A stretch of DNA of 21,108 nt from a virus, in IMG/VR virus record IMGVR_UViG_3300046535_000261, positions 1 through 21,108 of that record, one strand, 5' to 3'. Numbering within the stretch: the first letter of the stretch is position 1; every line of letters starts with the position of its first letter. Positions 5,990 through 13,629 of this stretch are shown piece after piece. The notes under the pieces are model-generated. The model saw only the letters and a program-made list of their open reading frames with translations. It was not told where the DNA came from and did no database searches. The translations under genes and the position numbers were made by a program.

Positions 5990-7686
5990 ACGTCTTTAAG
6001 CTTCTAAAATACCTGCTCGTCGATGCATTTACATTGTATGGAGCCGGAAAAGGCGGTGGCGGATCGGCGCCGTCATATCCTGACCCGACGAAGGTAGCGC
6101 AGGCAACCACGCAAACAAATACGGACACGGCAGCCTATAACAAGGCGCTGAACCTGAACAACTATTCGAATGCGTTTGGTTCGCAGCAATCGACTCAGAC
6201 GGGCACTGATCCGACGACCGGCGCACCGATCTATAACACTCAGGTCAGCGCCAATCCGCAGCTTCAAAGCGCACTGAGTGGTCTTCTCGGGCAGGCCGGA
6301 AATAGCGGGCAGGTGAATCAAGATGCTCTCACCGGCCTTTATTCGCTGAATGGTCAATACAGCAATCTCGGTGGCCAGTTCTCGAATCTTGCGCAACAGC
6401 AGCTTGGCTTGAACCAGGGCATTAATGGCCTGCAAAGCCAGTATGGAAACATCAGCCAAGGGCTTAATGGGCTGAATGGCGCATATTCGAATCAATCTGG
6501 AGCGCTTGGCAGTCTGTCTTCGCAATACGGAAATCAAGCTGCGGCACTCGGCGGACTCGGTTCCCAGTATTCTAATCTTTCCAATGGCGTTGGCGCTCTT
6601 AACAATTCATATGGCGCCTTGAACAGCCAACTTTCCGGCCTCGGTTCACAGTTGGACCAAGGAGCGGCGAAGAACGCTCAGCAGCAGGGGCAGGATGCAG
6701 CCTACAAGGCTCAGACGCAATACCTCGATCCTCAATTCTCGCAGCAGGGCGAATCGCTCAGCGCGCAATTGGCAAACCAAGGGCTTACGCCGGGTTCGCA
6801 GGCATATAACAATGCCATGACGAACTTCAACAATACGAAGCAGCAGTCGTATAGCAACGCGCAGAATCAAGCGATCATGACCGGCTCGCAGCTAGGCGCG
6901 CAGAATTTGCAGAACCAGATTTCGGGCATTAATACGCAAGCAGGTCTGCTCGGCCAGCAGGGTTCGAACCTGATGAACTCGGCGAATCTGTATGGTCAGC
7001 AGGGGAACATGCTCGGCGCCCAAGCGGGCCTCATCGGCCAGCAAAGCGGCCTCACTGGTCAGCAAGCGGGGTTGATCGGACAGCAAGCGGGCATCACGGG
7101 CCAACAGGCGGGCTTGTACGGGCAGCAAGCGGGTATCACAGGGCAGCAAGCAGGATTGTATGGCCTGCAAGGCAATAACCTCGCTGGTGCAGGTTCGCTC
7201 TATGGTCAGCAGGGCAATACTTACGGCGCGCAGTCCGGATTGATGGGTCAGCTTTCCTCGAATGCGAACCTTCCATACTCGCAACTCGGGAGCATCGCGA
7301 GCTTGATGCCAGGATATTCTGGCACAGGTCAGAGCAGCGCGGCGCCAGCGGACATCTCCGGTCTCTACAACAATCAGTATCAGTCTCAACTTGCAGGTTA
7401 CAACGCAGGGCAGTCGAGTTCGAACAACATGATGAGCGGCCTATTCGGCCTCGGCTCGGCCGGCATCATGGGAATGATGATGTCCGACCGTCGCGCGAAA
7501 CGTTCCATCAAGCGCGTTGGGACGTGGGCGAATGGACTGGGCGTATACACCTACCGGTACATATGGGAGCCGAAGAACGTCCGGCATCTCGGGTTCATGG
7601 CAGACGAGGTGCGCAAGGTCGCGCCTCATGCGGTACGTCGTGGCGCCGATGGCTTCGATCGCGTCAACTACCAATTGGCGGCCTAA
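5986..7686 (+). CDS. Repeat-rich virion protein with C-terminal peptidase S74-like chaperone segment
   Basis: A 566-residue protein starting at the ATG at 5986, which overlaps the acetyltransferase stop as ATGA; in-frame codons upstream lie inside that gene. Residues 1-20 contain a hydrophobic stretch (VFKLLKYLLVDAFTLYGAG). Residues 125-222 are seven 14-residue units of the form YxN-x5-L-x-x-L. Residues about 346-394 are seven 7-residue units of the form QAGLxGQ. At the C-terminus, SDRRAK (Ser500, Lys505) then NGLGVYTYRY, HLGFMADEV and VNYQLA match the start of peptidase S74 domains. These trimerise fibres and cut themselves before the Ser of a Ser-x4-Lys pair. The segment is only 67 residues and lacks the usual long C-terminal helices. 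Gln/Asn/Ser/Gly-rich composition and location before ejection-type genes suggest a virion interior or tail protein; whether it is cleaved is unknown. Confidence 0.75.
   Translation: MNVFKLLKYLLVDAFTLYGAGKGGGGSAPSYPDPTKVAQATTQTNTDTAAYNKALNLNNYSNAFGSQQSTQTGTDPTTGAPIYNTQVSANPQLQSALSGLLGQAGNSGQVNQDALTGLYSLNGQYSNLGGQFSNLAQQQLGLNQGINGLQSQYGNISQGLNGLNGAYSNQSGALGSLSSQYGNQAAALGGLGSQYSNLSNGVGALNNSYGALNSQLSGLGSQLDQGAAKNAQQQGQDAAYKAQTQYLDPQFSQQGESLSAQLANQGLTPGSQAYNNAMTNFNNTKQQSYSNAQNQAIMTGSQLGAQNLQNQISGINTQAGLLGQQGSNLMNSANLYGQQGNMLGAQAGLIGQQSGLTGQQAGLIGQQAGITGQQAGLYGQQAGITGQQAGLYGLQGNNLAGAGSLYGQQGNTYGAQSGLMGQLSSNANLPYSQLGSIASLMPGYSGTGQSSAAPADISGLYNNQYQSQLAGYNAGQSSSNNMMSGLFGLGSAGIMGMMMSDRRAKRSIKRVGTWANGLGVYTYRYIWEPKNVRHLGFMADEVRKVAPHAVRRGADGFDRVNYQLAA
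6358..6651 (+). repeat. Seven tandem 42-bp units encoding a 14-residue repeat
   Basis: The coding units begin at 6358, 6400, 6442, 6484, 6526, 6568 and 6610. The last five start Y-G/S/A at every 14th residue (for example YSNQSGALGSLSSQ and YGNQAAALGGLGSQ), with Leu or Val at positions 9 and 12. The DNA is diverged, so the period is kept by protein structure rather than by recent duplication. The first two units are degenerate. Confidence 0.8.
7021..7167 (+). repeat. Seven tandem 21-bp units encoding a 7-residue QAGLxGQ repeat
   Basis: The units start at 7021, 7042, 7063, 7084, 7105, 7126 and 7147. Most begin CAAGCGGG and all encode Q-A/S-G-L/I-x-G-Q, with the last Q replaced by Leu in the final unit. 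The variable fifth position cycles through Ile, Thr and Tyr. The DNA is much more alike than in the 42-bp repeat, suggesting younger expansion by slippage or unequal recombination. Confidence 0.88.
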
Positions 7687-8784
7687 ATGGGCGTCTTCGG
7701 AAATACGCTCAGCGCTGGCAACCAAGATTCCCCGATTGGCGCTATCGGCGGGAAAATCCAGAAATGGACTGATCCTATTGCATGGATTCCCGGCGGTATC
7801 GGCGATAAGTGGGTAAACCTCACGTCGCACCAGATTCCGAAAATGACGAATCAGGTGCTTCAGCCGATTGCGCAGCCAATTAACAAAATGGATTCTGCGG
7901 TGAATCCATTGCGCAAGATTGGCATCGTCAACAACCTAGCGAACACGGCATATGCGAAGCCGGGCGATGCGATCGGGATTGGCATTGGCTCGGCATTCAC
8001 CGGTGGCGCATTAGGTGGCGCCTTGGGCGCAGCAGGAGGCAGCGGAGCGGGTGCAGCAGCCGGCGCAGGTGTTGGCGCTGCGGGCGCCGCTGATGCAGGT
8101 ATCGCCGGCGGTGCGGCCGCTGGCGGCGGCCTGTTCGGAGGCGGCGGCTTATCTGGTCTATTCGGCGCTGGTGGCTTGGGTGGCAGCACGACTGCCGGGA
8201 CTGCCTTAGGGACTGGTCTCGGAACAGATGCGGCCGCGACTGGTGGGATCACGGGCGGTGCTGGCGGCTTGACTGGCTTATTCAGCGGTCCTGCGGCATT
8301 CGGCGATGCAGGTTTGACTGGTACTGTCTCGGCAGGCGGTTCTGGACTTGGCGGCGCAATGGCCGGCGATATGGGCGGCGCTCTCGGGTCATCGCCTACC
8401 GGTCTGTTTAGCGGCTTGCTTCCAGGTGGCGGAATGAGCGGCACGGCCAGCGGCGCGCTTGGCGGTGGCCTATCTGGCGCGTCCGCAGGAGGTTCGTCAA
8501 TCGGCGGCGCATCTATGGGCGGTCTACTGAATAACGGAACCTTCATGAACATGGCCCAGCAGATGTTGAGCCAGCAGAGCAAGAATAACCAGCAGCAGTC
8601 GCAGCAGAATCAACAGGCGGCGAACCGCAGCAATTTCACGCCGAGTAACGCTGCGCTGATGAACTACGCAATGGCACAACAGAACGTGGCGAATACGCAA
8701 TCGCTTCAGCAAAACCTCGCGCGCGATCAGCAGCGTCGACAAGCACTTGCACAGGCTTTGAATCAGGGGAACATCTATGGCTAG
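7687..8784 (+). CDS. Gly/Ala-rich ejection-type internal virion protein
   Basis: A 365-residue protein starting directly after the previous stop. The N-terminal ~90 residues look globular (WTDPIAWIPGGIGDKW, VNPLRKIGIVNNLANTAYAK). Residues about 95-275 are extremely Gly/Ala-rich with periodic GLFGG, GLSGLFG and GLTGLFSG patches. That composition suits a flexible, membrane-inserting or glycine-zipper-like segment. The last ~80 residues are Gln-rich and helical (QQMLSQQSKNNQQQSQQNQQ). This three-part layout between the nozzle and the other large virion genes resembles the small ejection protein of short-tailed phages, which leaves the capsid with the DNA and helps build a channel across the cell envelope. 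The eight-base overlap with the next gene supports coupled translation. Function is inferred; there is no enzymatic motif. Confidence 0.6.
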   Translation: MGVFGNTLSAGNQDSPIGAIGGKIQKWTDPIAWIPGGIGDKWVNLTSHQIPKMTNQVLQPIAQPINKMDSAVNPLRKIGIVNNLANTAYAKPGDAIGIGIGSAFTGGALGGALGAAGGSGAGAAAGAGVGAAGAADAGIAGGAAAGGGLFGGGGLSGLFGAGGLGGSTTAGTALGTGLGTDAAATGGITGGAGGLTGLFSGPAAFGDAGLTGTVSAGGSGLGGAMAGDMGGALGSSPTGLFSGLLPGGGMSGTASGALGGGLSGASAGGSSIGGASMGGLLNNGTFMNMAQQMLSQQSKNNQQQSQQNQQAANRSNFTPSNAALMNYAMAQQNVANTQSLQQNLARDQQRRQALAQALNQGNIYG

Positions 8785-10717
8785 CGCAGCAATGCCGGGA
8801 ATGACGATCCTCCCGCAGTTTCAGGGGAGCGCATATCAGCTTCAGCAGCAGCAAGCGCTGGCGCAAGCTCTGATGCAGCAATCGTTTCAGCCGCAGAACA
8901 CGCAGGCTGTCGGTTCGGGCCAATACTCGATCGTTCCGAAATACAGCGCAGTCGGCGGTCTTGCGCAACTTGGTCAGGCGCTGATGGCTGCGAAGATGCA
9001 GCAAAACGTCGCGCAGGGATATAACCAGCTTGGTCAGAATCAATGGGCTGCTCTTACTGGTTCACCTCCTGCATCGTCTGGCACTGGCGGCGCTTCGGAT
9101 GGCTCAAGTGACTCGTCGAGCGCGAATCCGCAAGCGCTTGCCAGCGCGCTTGGTAGCAGCGGATCAACGGCGCCTGCACAAACTGCTGCCCCGCAGCAGA
9201 GCGGAGGATTGCTTTCCCCAGGTGGCCCGTTGAATCCTAATGGTATTCCGACGAATGCCGCAGCAATGATGTATATGTCACCGGAAGGACAAAAGGAACT
9301 GTTCAAGTCGGTCGCGGCAGGATATGCGCCGACCGCAGCGACGCTTCAGGCTCGGCAGGGCGGCTTCGACTCGGCGAAGGCAAATCAAGCTCAGTTCCAA
9401 AAAGATAGCTATATCGCGCCGACTACCGGTACCGGCATTATGCGCAATCCGTTCACTCAACAGCCGGTCGCATTCAATCCGGCGATCCCTGATGGCTCGA
9501 CACCCCTTTTCGACGCATCTGGCAACGTCGCCAAGGTGCAGCCCATTCAAGGCGCTCAAGGAGTCATGCAGGGCAACGCCGCTGCAACTGCGGCTGGTGG
9601 CGCACAATTCAAGCCGGTTCAAGTGTTCAATCCGGCGACGAACCAGATGGAATACTCGAACGAGGCAGCGGTCACGAATCCGACTGCGCCGGCTCCGGTC
9701 CGCAACAACAACCCTGGCGCGATGATGCCGGGTGGCAAGCTTGCGCAATATCCGGACATGCAAACGGGCTTGGCTGCTCTCGATGGTAACCTCGCGAGCT
9801 ACGGTAAGCAGGGCGTCAACACGATTTCCGGTGTGATCTCGAAATGGGCTCCTCCGAACGAGAACGACACGCAGGCGTATATCAAGGACGTTTCGCAACG
9901 CCTCGGAATTCCGGCGAACCAGAAGATTGACCTAACGAATCCGCTTCAGCGTCAGGCATTGTCGACGGCGATCGCGCTGCACGAGAACGGTCCAAGCGGA
10001 GTCTTCGGTAGTGGCACGGCGACTGCGCCTCAATCTGGTCGACCTGCTGCGAGTGCTCCGATGGGCGCGCAGGTCAATGCGGAAAAAGGTGCTGGCAATC
10101 TTCAGGACGAGTTGTCGAAGAAGTGGACTGATCTGAGCAATCAAAACGTTCAGGCTCAGTCGACGATCTCATACCTTCAAAATATCAAAGGCCTCGCTTC
10201 GAAAGCTGCTGTCGGGCCGATGGCGGATCGACTCAATTTCGTCAATGGCTTGCTCTCGATGGCCGGGCCCAACGCAAAATCAATCGCTGGGAGTGATCGG
10301 GCAGTCGACGCGGTTACGGCAAATAACCTGCTCGACAAGTACTCGAATCAGATCACGGCGCGTCTCAGCGCGAACGGGATGAGCACGGATTCGGCTAGAT
10401 CGATTCTGCAATCGGCCTATCCGAATTCCAAAATGAATCAGGCAGCTATCAATGAGGCGGCCGATAACCTGATCGGAGCCCAGCAGATGACACAGGCGAA
10501 GACGCGACTTCTTACGCCACTGGCGAACGCTCGAAACCCGACTGACTACAATAATGCGGAAATGAAGTTCGACCAGAACGCCGACCCTCGAATTTTCCAA
10601 TACGCGAACATTCAAGACCCGACGCAGCGCCAAGCATTCGCGCAGAAGTTGATCAAGCAAGACCCGAATATCGTTCAGAAGATCAAGAATCTCGAAGCGA
10701 TGGGAGCGATGCAATGA
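8777..10717 (+). CDS. Ejection-type virion protein with transglycosylase-like domain
   Basis: A 646-residue protein. The first ~120 residues are Gln/Ala-rich helix (YQLQQQQALAQALMQQSFQ), and a Ser/Gly/Pro linker follows. Residues 309-405 form a recognisable domain: RNNNPGAMMPGG, then MQTGLAALDGNLASYGKQG, NTISGVISKWAPPNENDTQA, YIKDVSQRLGIP and IALHENG. The same block occurs in lysozyme-like virion proteins, where it is thought to open peptidoglycan locally during DNA entry. The glutamates in PPNEND and HENG are candidate catalytic residues, but I cannot tell which acts. The remaining ~240 residues are helical (LQDELSKKWTDLSNQ, AGSDRAVDAVTANNLLDKYS). GGGGA lies before the ATG, and the gene overlaps both neighbours. 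It probably enters the periplasm with the other ejection proteins. The domain call is moderate; ejection is inferred from context. Confidence 0.7.
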   Translation: MASAAMPGMTILPQFQGSAYQLQQQQALAQALMQQSFQPQNTQAVGSGQYSIVPKYSAVGGLAQLGQALMAAKMQQNVAQGYNQLGQNQWAALTGSPPASSGTGGASDGSSDSSSANPQALASALGSSGSTAPAQTAAPQQSGGLLSPGGPLNPNGIPTNAAAMMYMSPEGQKELFKSVAAGYAPTAATLQARQGGFDSAKANQAQFQKDSYIAPTTGTGIMRNPFTQQPVAFNPAIPDGSTPLFDASGNVAKVQPIQGAQGVMQGNAAATAAGGAQFKPVQVFNPATNQMEYSNEAAVTNPTAPAPVRNNNPGAMMPGGKLAQYPDMQTGLAALDGNLASYGKQGVNTISGVISKWAPPNENDTQAYIKDVSQRLGIPANQKIDLTNPLQRQALSTAIALHENGPSGVFGSGTATAPQSGRPAASAPMGAQVNAEKGAGNLQDELSKKWTDLSNQNVQAQSTISYLQNIKGLASKAAVGPMADRLNFVNGLLSMAGPNAKSIAGSDRAVDAVTANNLLDKYSNQITARLSANGMSTDSARSILQSAYPNSKMNQAAINEAADNLIGAQQMTQAKTRLLTPLANARNPTDYNNAEMKFDQNADPRIFQYANIQDPTQRQAFAQKLIKQDPNIVQKIKNLEAMGAMQ

Positions 10718-12837
10718 CGAGTCTCGCGGATCAGTTCGCAGCGGATGCAGGTCCCGCGCCGGCTGCAGGTCCCGCGCCGGCTGCACCGTCTCTCTCGGCT
10801 CAGTTCGTTTCAGATGCGCAAGCGGCGCCCGCTCCTGCAAAACCTGCCGCGGCGGCGCCGTCGACATGGGATCAGTTCGGCCGTCAACTAGGATTGACTG
10901 CGCGCGCTGGTGTTACTGGCGTTACATCACTTCCGGCTATGGTAGGAGATGCAGCGAACGCCGGCATCAATAAGGTTTTCGGAACGAATCTCGCGCCTGT
11001 ATCAGCAACCATTCAGGCATTGGAAGACAAAGCAGGACTTCCGCAACCTCAGAATGCGACGGAGCGCATTGTACAGAATGCTACGAGCGCGATGGCTGGC
11101 GTCAGTCCGACAGTTGGTATTGGTCGCGCGATGGCCGGCGCAGCATCGCCTACTGCGCAAGCACTGAGCACGGCACTTCAGGCCACTCCGGGAGCGCAGA
11201 TGCTTGGTTCTGCCGGCTCTGGAGCGGGGTCTACCGGCGCGCAGGAACTTGGCCTAGGACCTGGCTGGCAGATTGCAGGCGGAGTTCTCGGTGGAACTGG
11301 TGGCGTGCTTGCCGGTTCTGCTGCAACGTCCGGAGCACGCGCTCTCTCGAATGCGCTCACTCCCGCGCCGAAATTGACGCCTGCCGCTGCCGCTGCTCGT
11401 GCAGATGCAGGCGTTGATCAGGCGATTCAAGAACTTGGCCCGCAAGCACAACAGACTTATCAGCCTGTTCAGCCTCAGTCTCAGCCGGTTCCCGTTCAGA
11501 ACCCGGCGATGGTCGGCCCTCCGTCTCCTCCTACACCGTCTCCGGTTCGTGGCGCTCCGAATACATTCCAACCGCTTAAGCAGCAGGTCGCGCAAGTCAT
11601 CGAACAAAATCCGAGCGTTGACGCCGCTGCGGCAATGCGCGCGCAGGACTTCCGAAACCTCGGGATGCAGCCGCTACTAGGCCAGATCACGCGCGATCCG
11701 AACCAGTTCGCGCAAGAATTGAACATGCGCGGCGTTTCTGGCGTCGGTAGCCCGATTGCGACTCGGCTTAATCAGCAAAACACTCAGCTTCAGACGGCGC
11801 TCCATGGTCTGGCGGGTAATCCTTCAGATACGTATCAAGCAGGCTCTGCGATCAAGAATTCGCTCCAATCCATCGACAACGATCTATCGAGCCAAGTAAG
11901 CGGTGCATACCAAGCAGCGAAGGCATCTAGCGGCAAGAACCTGGACGTTCCGCTTACCGGTCTAGCTCAGGATTACGCGCAAGTCTTGAACGATTTCGGG
12001 GACAAGGTTCCGAGCGGCGTTCGCAACAACTTCAATCAGCTTGGGTTGATGGGCGGGACTCAGCAGAAGACATTCTCGATCGAGAACGCCGAGAACTTGC
12101 TGAAGGTCATCAACGCGAATTCAAGCAATGATCCAGCTACAAATGCTGCATTGGCACAACTCCGCGGGAGCGTGAAGAATGCCATTCTCTCGGCTGATGA
12201 TCAAGGCGGCGTCTATGCTCAAGCTCGTCAGTTGGCGGCGCAACGGTTCGCACTACATGAGCAGATTCCGGCTCTAGAAGCGAGCGCGAACAACAGCATC
12301 AATCCTGACGACTTCGTTCGAAAGTACATCATCGGCGGAAAGACGGACCAGGTCGCGCCTCTTGCTGCATTGTTGCAACAACAGGCCCCCTCTGCTTTCC
12401 AGGAAGCCCGTAACCAGATCGGCGCTCAGCTTGCTCTCAAGGGATTCGGACAGAACGTAGCAGGTGATGCGCCGTTCAAGCCTGCCGGGTTCGCACAGCA
12501 GATGCAGGCATTCGGCCCGCAAAAGCTCGCCGCGTTCTACTCGCCGGACGAAATCAACCAACTCAACACGATCGGCCGGGTGGGTTCGTACATGAACGCA
12601 TTCCCATCGTCGGCGCCGGTCAATACATCGAATACGGCATCTGCTCTCGCTTCTATTGTCGGCGCTGGCGTGAAGAAAATTCCGTATGTCGGCGGACTCA
12701 TCGACAACATGCAGAACCGGACATTTGTGAACAAAGCGCTTGCGGCATCGCTTAGCAATGCGCAAAGCCCGTCAGTACCGGTTGATCCGCGTCTCCTTGC
12801 TGATGCCCTTTCGAAGTTCACGCCACCGGCGAAATGA
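10714..12837 (+). CDS. Large ejection-type internal virion protein
   Basis: A 707-residue protein, the last of the virion operon, overlapping its upstream neighbour by ATGA. Its N-terminus carries two copies of a short motif (SLADQFAADA and SLSAQFVSDA) separated by Ala/Pro-rich linker. Next comes TWDQFGRQLGLTARAGVTGV, a start common in phage virion proteins ejected into the cell. Around residues 185-215 is a Gly-rich hydrophobic stretch (GWQIAGGVLGGTGGVLAG) that could insert in a membrane. The C-terminal half is helical (DDFVRKYIIGGKTDQVAPLA, KLAAFYSPDEINQLNTIGRV). This matches the largest of three ejection proteins in P22/epsilon15-type phages by order, size and composition. A transcription terminator follows at 12931. 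No catalytic motif was found. Confidence 0.65.
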   Translation: MTSLADQFAADAGPAPAAGPAPAAPSLSAQFVSDAQAAPAPAKPAAAAPSTWDQFGRQLGLTARAGVTGVTSLPAMVGDAANAGINKVFGTNLAPVSATIQALEDKAGLPQPQNATERIVQNATSAMAGVSPTVGIGRAMAGAASPTAQALSTALQATPGAQMLGSAGSGAGSTGAQELGLGPGWQIAGGVLGGTGGVLAGSAATSGARALSNALTPAPKLTPAAAAARADAGVDQAIQELGPQAQQTYQPVQPQSQPVPVQNPAMVGPPSPPTPSPVRGAPNTFQPLKQQVAQVIEQNPSVDAAAAMRAQDFRNLGMQPLLGQITRDPNQFAQELNMRGVSGVGSPIATRLNQQNTQLQTALHGLAGNPSDTYQAGSAIKNSLQSIDNDLSSQVSGAYQAAKASSGKNLDVPLTGLAQDYAQVLNDFGDKVPSGVRNNFNQLGLMGGTQQKTFSIENAENLLKVINANSSNDPATNAALAQLRGSVKNAILSADDQGGVYAQARQLAAQRFALHEQIPALEASANNSINPDDFVRKYIIGGKTDQVAPLAALLQQQAPSAFQEARNQIGAQLALKGFGQNVAGDAPFKPAGFAQQMQAFGPQKLAAFYSPDEINQLNTIGRVGSYMNAFPSSAPVNTSNTASALASIVGAGVKKIPYVGGLIDNMQNRTFVNKALAASLSNAQSPSVPVDPRLLADALSKFTPPAK
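10747..10782 (+). repeat. Perfect 18-bp tandem duplication
   Basis: Two identical copies of GCAGGTCCCGCGCCGGCT (10747-10764 and 10765-10782) encode AGPAPA twice in the linker near the N-terminus of the large ejection protein. In-frame perfect duplication suggests recent slippage and likely length variation between related phages. Confidence 0.9.
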
Positions 12838-12918
12838 TATGACGGCGCCGGATAGGCCGTGATAGATAACGACGGACAAGATTCCGCCGAACGCGATAAA
12901 TCCTAGTTGGATATTCAT
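12772..12918 (-). CDS. Possible 48-residue membrane peptide
   Basis: A short reading frame starting at the ATG at 12916-12918 and ending at a TGA at 12772-12774. It begins MNIQLGFIAFGGILSVVIYH, a plausible single membrane helix, and ends in a basic tail (FRRWRELRKGISKETRINRY). GGGAG lies four bases before the ATG, slightly close but usable, and it sits in the palindrome CCCTTAAGGG. The frame follows the minus-strand HNH gene by 39 nt, so the two could share a transcript. Against it: 66 nt overlap the end of the ejection gene in antisense, and open frames of this length occur by chance in GC-rich DNA. It could be a small phage membrane peptide or noise; I see no family match. Confidence 0.33.
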   Translation of the reverse strand: MNIQLGFIAFGGILSVVIYHGLSGAVISFRRWRELRKGISKETRINRY

Positions 12919-12930
12919 ATTTCTCCCTTA

Positions 12931-12956
12931 AGGGCCGCCAAGTGCGGCCTTTTTTT
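12931..12956 (+). terminator. Intrinsic terminator of the virion operon
   Basis: GGCCGC (12933-12938), loop CAAGT and GCGGCC (12944-12949) form a perfect stem, extended by flanking A-T and G-T pairs and followed by seven T residues (12950-12956). It acts on rightward transcription, ending the ejection-gene mRNA just before the oppositely oriented HNH gene. Confidence 0.85.
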
Positions 12957-12957
12957 G

Positions 12958-13572
12958 TTAGGCAGCTTTCTTTTGAAGGTAGCGTTCGGCCGCCATCATA
13001 CTGCGACAGGTCAGGCAGCCGCGACCGGTTTTCACGAAATAGGTGTTTTCTTCGGTGTATTCGTGGCCCCTCTTGCAATGCGTTCTGGCGCGACGCATTT
13101 TTGCAGCAGCTTCTATCGCCAATTTCATATGGTTATGGTCTCGCGGAAGGCGCATGACGGTAAGCGCCTCCTCTAAAGGAATTCCGTTAGCAATGCGCTT
13201 CATGATGACATCGCCTCCGCGAAGTCCCAAACCATGCGCCCATTGCGTCGCGGTTTTGGTTACGCCGTTGAAAGTGATTCGGATATTGGTTCGGCGATTG
13301 TTGCCTTGATCTTTCATCGTCGCCCAAATGCAGTTGCCAGGCCCGTATGCGAGGTTGTTGTCTTTCCTTTCAAGTGTCATTCCGTCAGGTCTCGGACCCA
13401 TATCAGAGACGAAGTTTCTGAACCCGATCCCGCGCGGCATAAGCCATCGATCACAGACCGTGATGCCTCGTCCGCCGTACGAGTGGTAAGCGGCGTTGGT
13501 CTTGCAGTAACACCGTTTTTTCATTGAAGCATAGAGCCAATAGTCAGGATGCTCTTGGGCTTTGAATTCCAT
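12958..13572 (-). CDS. HNH-type homing endonuclease with zinc-finger-like C-terminus
   Basis: A 204-residue phage nuclease-family protein on the strand opposite to its neighbours. The core is at about 11-90: YWLYASMKKRCYCKTNAAYH, then YGGRGITVCDRW, F-x-x-F-VSDMGPRPDGMTLERKD and GNCIWATMKDQGNNRR. This pattern is seen in a widespread group of HNH/AP2-associated phage endonucleases. Residues 99-140 (ITFNGVTKTATQWAHGLGLR, then GIPLEEALTV) resemble the small DNA-binding repeat that accompanies them. Residues 166-189 hold a CKRGH-x15-C-x2-C cluster (Cys166, His170, Cys186, Cys189) that could bind zinc. The start has AAGGAG eight bases before the ATG, the best ribosome site in this part of the window. 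It interrupts the virion operon just after its terminator, consistent with insertion of a mobile endonuclease where damage is least. Confidence 0.8.
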   Translation of the reverse strand: MEFKAQEHPDYWLYASMKKRCYCKTNAAYHSYGGRGITVCDRWLMPRGIGFRNFVSDMGPRPDGMTLERKDNNLAYGPGNCIWATMKDQGNNRRTNIRITFNGVTKTATQWAHGLGLRGGDVIMKRIANGIPLEEALTVMRLPRDHNHMKLAIEAAAKMRRARTHCKRGHEYTEENTYFVKTGRGCLTCRSMMAAERYLQKKAA

Positions 13573-13629
13573 GTCTCGATCTCCTTAGCGATCCTGACAT
13601 TTTAACGCAATTTCAGATAGAGGGCTATC

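Noticed and set aside
7021-7167. CRISPR array
   Set aside because: The 21-bp units are directly adjacent with no spacers and are in frame within a protein gene.
7860-8582. A 240-residue Pro/Ala-rich open frame on the minus strand
   Set aside because: It is the complement of the Gly/Ala-rich ejection gene; GGC/GCC codons read backwards give Pro and Ala and few stops. There is no ribosome site or domain.
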